From NCBI GenBank assembly GCA_003024985.2, contig PXIH01S0004731.1: a stretch of 11,364 nt of DNA; one strand, written 5' to 3'. The DNA is from Euperipatoides rowelli (Eukaryota > Onychophora > Udeonychophora > Euonychophora > Peripatopsidae). Position 1 is the stretch's first letter. Each line of letters begins with the position of its first letter. The translations under genes were made by a program, and so were the position numbers. This document shows, piece by piece, positions 7,476 to 11,364 of this stretch. A model generated the notes under the pieces. That model was not told the origin of the DNA. It searched no databases and saw only the letters and a program-made list of their open reading frames with translations.

Positions 7476-8725
7476 AATTATTATTTATATGAAAAGAAGG
7501 ACGAAGTGAATTTCTAGAGAAATCATGAGTTCAAATTTTGCATTTAGAAATATTAAGAGTTAAATTTAATAATTCAGCTTGTTTAACAATTGAATTGATC
7601 ATGTCTTGAGGGTTAGCAGAATCTCCTTCAATGATTACATGACAACTAACAGTTATATCGTCGACAAATTTCAGCCTGAATTTAAATTGGTTAGCTAATT
7701 CGCTGGTCAGAATAGAAAAAAGGAGTGTGCTCATGACTGCACCTTGAGTTCAGCGGCAAACTTAAACTTACTTAATCCTCCTGCAACATGAGGTCTATTA
7801 TAGAGAAAATCAGAAATCAAAAGAACTGCATCCTTGTGAATGTTTAAGAAATTAAGAGAATATGTTGTGATTAACATTATTAAAGGCATTCTTTAAATCT
7901 AGGATAAGACTACGAACAGAACTATTAGGTTGATCTAGATGTTTCAAAAAATTATGTAAATAATGAGTAATGTACTGTCCAGTGGATTTACCAGGTGAAC
8001 CACCAAATTGATAAATATCTAGCTGTGGTTGGATAACCGGAAGAATATGTTTAATGATGTGTTTTTCTAAAATTTTTGGAATAGGTGATGATACTGCAAT
8101 GGGCCTGATGTCATCAGGAGATTTGGGAGATGATACTTTAGGTAAAGCAATTAAAAATGAAATTTTCCAAATTATAGGCCATTGACAAGATAGTATAGCT
8201 AAGTTGATTAGATTGGTCAGTGGTTCCACCAGAAAGATAAGAAAGTTCTTTAAAAATAAACGGAGTTCATTCATATCTGGCCCACTTAATGTGTTTTGAT
8301 TGTTTTGAGATATTCTAATACTTCCCAGATTTGTATCAATGGTAAATTTGCATCACTATTATAGTTATTTATCTGATCGCAGTCCAAAGGTGTAGATGAA
8401 TTAGACTAAGATTGAAAATAATCGATAATGCTGTTATTGGTTTCTTCAATGATTTAGGAAATATTATTTGAGAATTATCTTTATGTATATTCATCATTGT
8501 TGCAAGAGTTTTATAGCAAAAGAACTGATTATTGTTATTTCTGTGAATAAGATTATCAAAAAAAATTTTTTTTTTTAGATTTGAATTTCTTTTTCTTCTT
8601 TTTGAATTGACTAGATCAAGTAATTCTGAATTATTATGAGATTTGAATAATGATTGTCTTTCAGATATAAGATCTAATAAATGGATCGAAAACCAATAAC
8701 TCATAGAGGGGGAGGGGACATCCAT

Positions 8726-8910
8726 TTAAACTCGTATTCACATTGGCGCACATAAGGATCAATAGGTCAAGTAAAAATTGTAGATTAATGTAATCTTCAA
8801 TTAATTTATTTAATTTATTGGAAATCCATTCCTCCAGATGTGTACCAAGGGGTACCACCATAGGGTGGTGCCTACCCGGGTACCACCATAGGTGGGGTGC
8901 CCCAAAAAAA
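8726..8910 (+). repeat. Direct repeat B, upstream side of the minus-strand LINE
   Basis: This is the second copy of repeat A and abuts the last readable base of LINE-B at 8725. It begins TTAAACTCGTATTCACATTG and shares AAGGATCAATAGGTCAAG and the following AT-rich core with copy A. Near the right end it has an expanded hairpin: GGTACCACC (8851-8859), loop ATAG, GGTGGTGCC (8864-8872), followed by a second GGTACCACC and GGTGGGGTGCC. After the A-run at 8904-8910 the two copies no longer align well. A minus-strand frame at 8661-8861 crosses the LINE/repeat junction and is not a gene. Confidence 0.9.
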
Positions 8911-8923
8911 CATTTTTAAATTA

Positions 8924-9072
8924 AAAAGCTTATAAAATATTCACAACTAAATAATTTGTACTTTCTGTCATTAAAATGACCATATAACCAAAAAAAAAAA
9001 GCTTATCAAAATAAATTGTCATTAAAAAATCCTTAGGCCTACAACCAAAAAAAAAAAAAGCTTATCAAAAAT
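8924..9072 (+). repeat. Short repeats: A-run plus GCTTATCAAAA, about three units
   Basis: Three similar units follow repeat B: TTAAAAAGCTTATAAAAT (about 8924), A x 11 then GCTTATCAAAAT (8990-9012), and A x 13 then GCTTATCAAAAAT (9047-9072). The connecting sequences CATATAACC and ACAACC precede the second and third A-runs. The middle unit is almost identical over 32 bp to 1643-1674 in the LINE-A insert. This makes a dispersed family more likely than a purely local duplication. Confidence 0.8.
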
Positions 9073-9175
9073 AATTTACAACTAAAATCTAAACAAGGTA
9101 CTCAGGGTGGGGGGGGGGTGAGGGTTGACAAGAATAAGTTACACCCCGGGTACCAGTCATGGTACTCCACTGCAT
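9073..9175. other. G-run and hairpin end of the repeat-B block
   Basis: This short stretch has a run of 10 G (9109-9118), TTGACAAGA (also found after the G-run of the LINE-A insert), ACCCCGGG, and a perfect hairpin GTACCA, loop GTCA, TGGTAC (9150-9165). I take it as the right-hand part of the same dispersed repeat that includes 8726-9072. There is no coding potential. Confidence 0.4.
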
Positions 9176-10567
9176 TCCTCATCACATTTTTTAGTTGATG
9201 TTGCTTATAATTTCATTCTGTTACAGAAGTATCCCATTATATTACTTTAGCAATATTGCCTTTATGTGTTGAAAGCTGCTGTCTGTTATATGTTTGCCGA
9301 GAGGAAATGAGGATATAGGCTAGACAAAAGTTTTTTAATATGAGAAATGAAAGATATTAAAACTTTTTTTAAAGACAGTAGCCAAATAACTTATGTGGAT
9401 CATAGTATAAGATATTTTAGAGCAAATGAAATCTATCCATGCTATAATTTAGTCAAAACCATTTTTTAACTAAAAAGAAAATTACAGTTGATGTTCAATG
9501 TGTGAAGATATCACTTACCGTAATAATCTAGCAATAATATTTTTCTTAATAAACTATAAAGCATAATTACAGTATGTATAACATTCCTGTTTGACATTGT
9601 TAAAATGATGTCATTCTACTCTCTACCTTGGGATAAATTGTGAATTGCCTCGATTCATTTAATTTCCGACTACATTCCTGTTTTTTCTTGAGCTTTTCTT
9701 GACATAGCCTTTAATTTTTTTTCTTCTATTTTTTTTTTTTTTTTTTTTTTGTAATTGAATACTTTATAAAACTAAATCAATACCTTCTAAGCTTTTTTTT
9801 AAAAAAAAAAAAAAAAAAATCAAAGTAATTAGATAACCCTATACTTGAGCCATATTTTAAGGTTACCTGCAGCATTTTTTTAAGGAAAGGAAGGGGGGGG
9901 GGGTAAAAGTTCCACTTTGAAACAAAAAAGTATGTTTTGTGTTAAAATAAAAAAAAAACTTCCTATTTCTGTCTTAAAAAGTTATAGGCCTACTTGTAAA
10001 GGGCTATAAAATTAGTTTTTTTTTTTAATTTTATATGATTAAATTTTGTATTTTTTTAATTTGAACTACAGTATATCCATATTTTTATTGTTTAAAACAT
10101 CCTGTTTTCTAGAGTGAAGGGCATTCATTTGCTCCATTCTTCCTGTGGGTGGCCTAGTAACATATTTCTTATAGTAAATATGTAATTTTTCTCTATTAGG
10201 GACATCCAATGTAATTGAGAGGAAAGGCTAAGATAAAAAGTTATAGAATAAAGAAAATTTTTGCAGGATGGCATTAAACATTCACTAAGTCAAAAAAAAA
10301 AAATTGACTAACTTAGGATCAAATTTAAAATTATTTTATTACCTCCTGAAATAATTTAAAAAATTTACATTCAAAGGAAATTTTTATTTAATGTGTTGCT
10401 TGTAAAAATTATATTTATTTTATTGAGAAAAGCTTTAAATTAAATAATTTAAATAATAAATAACAGTCTGCATAACAAAATGTTAAGATGATAAGATCAA
10501 ATATAAGGAGGAAAAAAAATCTCCACAATCAAACTAAAACATTTTAAATATTTTCTTTAATTCTTTC

Positions 10568-10582
10568 TCACTAGGTGGCACT
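10568..10582 (+). promoter_or_regulatory. CTCF-like binding motif
   Basis: TCACTAGGTGGCACT matches the widely used CTCF core CCASYAGRKGGCRSY at 14 of 15 positions (the first base is T instead of C). CTCF is a zinc-finger architectural protein found across bilaterian animals. The same bases also end a pyrimidine-rich stretch in CTCACTAG, so an alternative reading is a splice acceptor, but no convincing exon follows. Confidence 0.3.
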
Positions 10583-11150
10583 CAGGAGACTTTAAAAGAG
10601 AAATCCTCATGAACATAATTATTGTAGTGTAAATCGGATCTAGCATATTGTGCAAGAAAGGATTATCATAGTCCTAAAGAAAGAGACGCATTTAAATGTC
10701 ATCATCTTCAAAATGAAGTTAGTATAATTAATATAATTTATTACTGTATAATGCAAAGTTGAAGGTCAATTATGCTTTTGTTTTCATTTTCAAAATTTCT
10801 AAAATAGGCTACACCTTGAAATTTTATAGTTCTAAATCATTTTAAAATTAATATACTTTACATGCTATAATTATTGATAATTTATTATATGAATTTGAAA
10901 AAAAAAAATAGCCTACTTATGTTTTTATTGTTAATAGTTTTTTTGTTAACTTAGTAAAAGGACTGAAAAAATCTTGAAATTATCACTAATTCCTCCTTTA
11001 TTTTTAACTTTAAATAAGTTCTTATATATTTTTTAGTCATATACAGTAGGATATAATTAATAATTGGCAGATGTACAGTTAATTACTTATGCAATCCATT
11101 AGATTTAAATAAACCCATCTGACAATATTCAGTGTGCAAATATACTATAT

Positions 11151-11182
11151 ATGATCCACTGACTTGTCAGTGATATGATCAT
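11151..11182. repeat. Imperfect hairpin
   Basis: ATGATC and CACTGAC (11151-11163) pair with GTCAGTG (11166-11172) and GATCAT (11177-11182), with a two-base loop and a four-base bulge on one side. It could form a cruciform or be the relic of a small inverted repeat. No gene or terminator is nearby. Confidence 0.6.
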
Positions 11183-11364
11183 AGATATACTGTATATACT
11201 GTATATCCTTCTCCACAGTACACACAGTTCTTATTCATTAGATGTACAATAGTTATAAATAAATGACATGTTGTAGGCTACTTGTGCAATACACAAATTT
11301 AAATAATGTATTTAGATATTAAAAACATTACATAGTGTATATTGTGTACATATGTACAGCATAG

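Larger units (their letters stand above)
6647..8725 (-). pseudogene. LINE-B: 5'-truncated CR1/L2/Jockey-like reverse transcriptase
   Basis: On the minus strand the order is linker, reverse transcriptase, C-terminal domain. The linker (8725-8369) includes LISERQSLF and LKKKIFFDNL. A frameshift leads through LPLIQIWEVLEYLKTIKT to SGPDMNEL (about 8286-8263). The polymerase core (8274-7852) has DDIRPIAVSS, YQFGGSPGKST and the motif A segment LILDLKNAFNNVNH, with its catalytic Asp at 7899-7897. After a shift, ISDFLYNRPHVA is readable. A TGA just precedes TQGAVMSTLLFSIL, and the YXDD box is KFVDDITVS, with Asp codons at 7662-7657. After KCKI the frame is interrupted by a small element (7229-7475), then resumes with VKILGVFV, a TAA at 7153-7151, YIRPTTEYCSFVW and LCQRRNDQLLKFAKNF to 6647. 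The endonuclease is missing, as in a typical 5'-truncated insertion. It is dead because of at least three frameshifts, stops and the nested insert. Confidence 0.95.
9176..11364. other. AT-rich region without a recognisable gene
   Basis: I found no open frame with a family motif and no RNA gene in these 2.2 kb. Visible items are a run of 22 T (9729-9750), T x 8 followed by A x 19 (9793-9819), a run of 11 G (9893-9903), a TAGGCCTA palindrome (9985-9992), a CTCF-like motif at 10568-10582, and a hairpin at 11151-11182. Several TACTGTAT/ATACAGTA words occur, including a short doubled TATACTGTATATACTGTAT near 11187. A minus-strand GTAAGT donor-like site at 9518-9513 has no exon around it. Confidence 0.6.

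Noticed and set aside
8661-8861. Open frame of 66 codons on the minus strand
   Set aside because: It crosses the junction between repeat B and LINE-B, and the equivalent stretch of repeat A is not open, so it is a chance frame.
6235-8910. LTR retrotransposon or Penelope-type element with terminal repeats
   Set aside because: The enclosed polymerase has LINE-type motifs (SGPD, TQGAVMS, FVDD, C-terminal QRR...KFA). I saw no gag, protease, integrase, RNase H or GIY-YIG domain, and no tRNA primer site beside the repeats.
9508-9525. Possible 5' splice donor on the minus strand (GTAAGT)
   Set aside because: The hexamer alone is expected by chance. The upstream sequence is AT-rich with stops, and I found no partner acceptor.

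Overview
This window looks like intergenic DNA from an animal nuclear genome, most likely an invertebrate. It is strongly AT-rich, full of homopolymer runs, and carries decayed copies of at least three non-LTR retrotransposons (LINEs), a small inverted-repeat element nested inside one of them, and several dispersed or tandem repeats. I found no intact host gene, tRNA, rRNA or convincing exon. The species cannot be named from this sequence. The mixture of RTE-type and CR1/Jockey-type LINEs, plus the repeated palindrome TAGGCCTA, reminds me of marine invertebrate genomes, but that is only an impression.

Layout from left to right: 1-705 is AT-rich with no recognisable gene. 710-2157 (+) is an old, badly broken reverse transcriptase (LINE-A), interrupted by an AT-rich insert (about 977-1210) and by a G-rich/poly-A dispersed repeat (about 1421-1765). 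2294-2475 and 2568-2780 are two diverged direct copies of one repeat unit, the second containing the window's single N at 2671. 2859-4815 (+) is an RTE-type LINE: a nearly complete endonuclease followed by a reverse transcriptase that is lost before its catalytic YADD box. 4830-5125 looks like the 3' tail of another retroposon. 5126-6234 has no gene.

6235-9175 is the most structured part. A truncated CR1/L2/Jockey-like LINE on the minus strand (about 8725-6484) lies between two direct copies of a repeat (A, 6235-6407; B, 8726-8910). A 247-bp element with 13-bp terminal inverted repeats (7229-7475) has landed inside that LINE. It holds a 38-bp internal tandem repeat carrying CTCF-like motifs. 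Beyond repeat B, a short A-run/GCTTATC unit is repeated and shares a near-identical 32-bp stretch with the insert in LINE-A. 9176-11364 is AT-rich with no gene, and contains homopolymers, one hairpin and one isolated CTCF-like motif.

Nothing here forms an operon or pathway. The elements are layered transposon insertions: frameshifts and stops show that all three LINE copies are dead, and the nesting gives part of the order of insertion.
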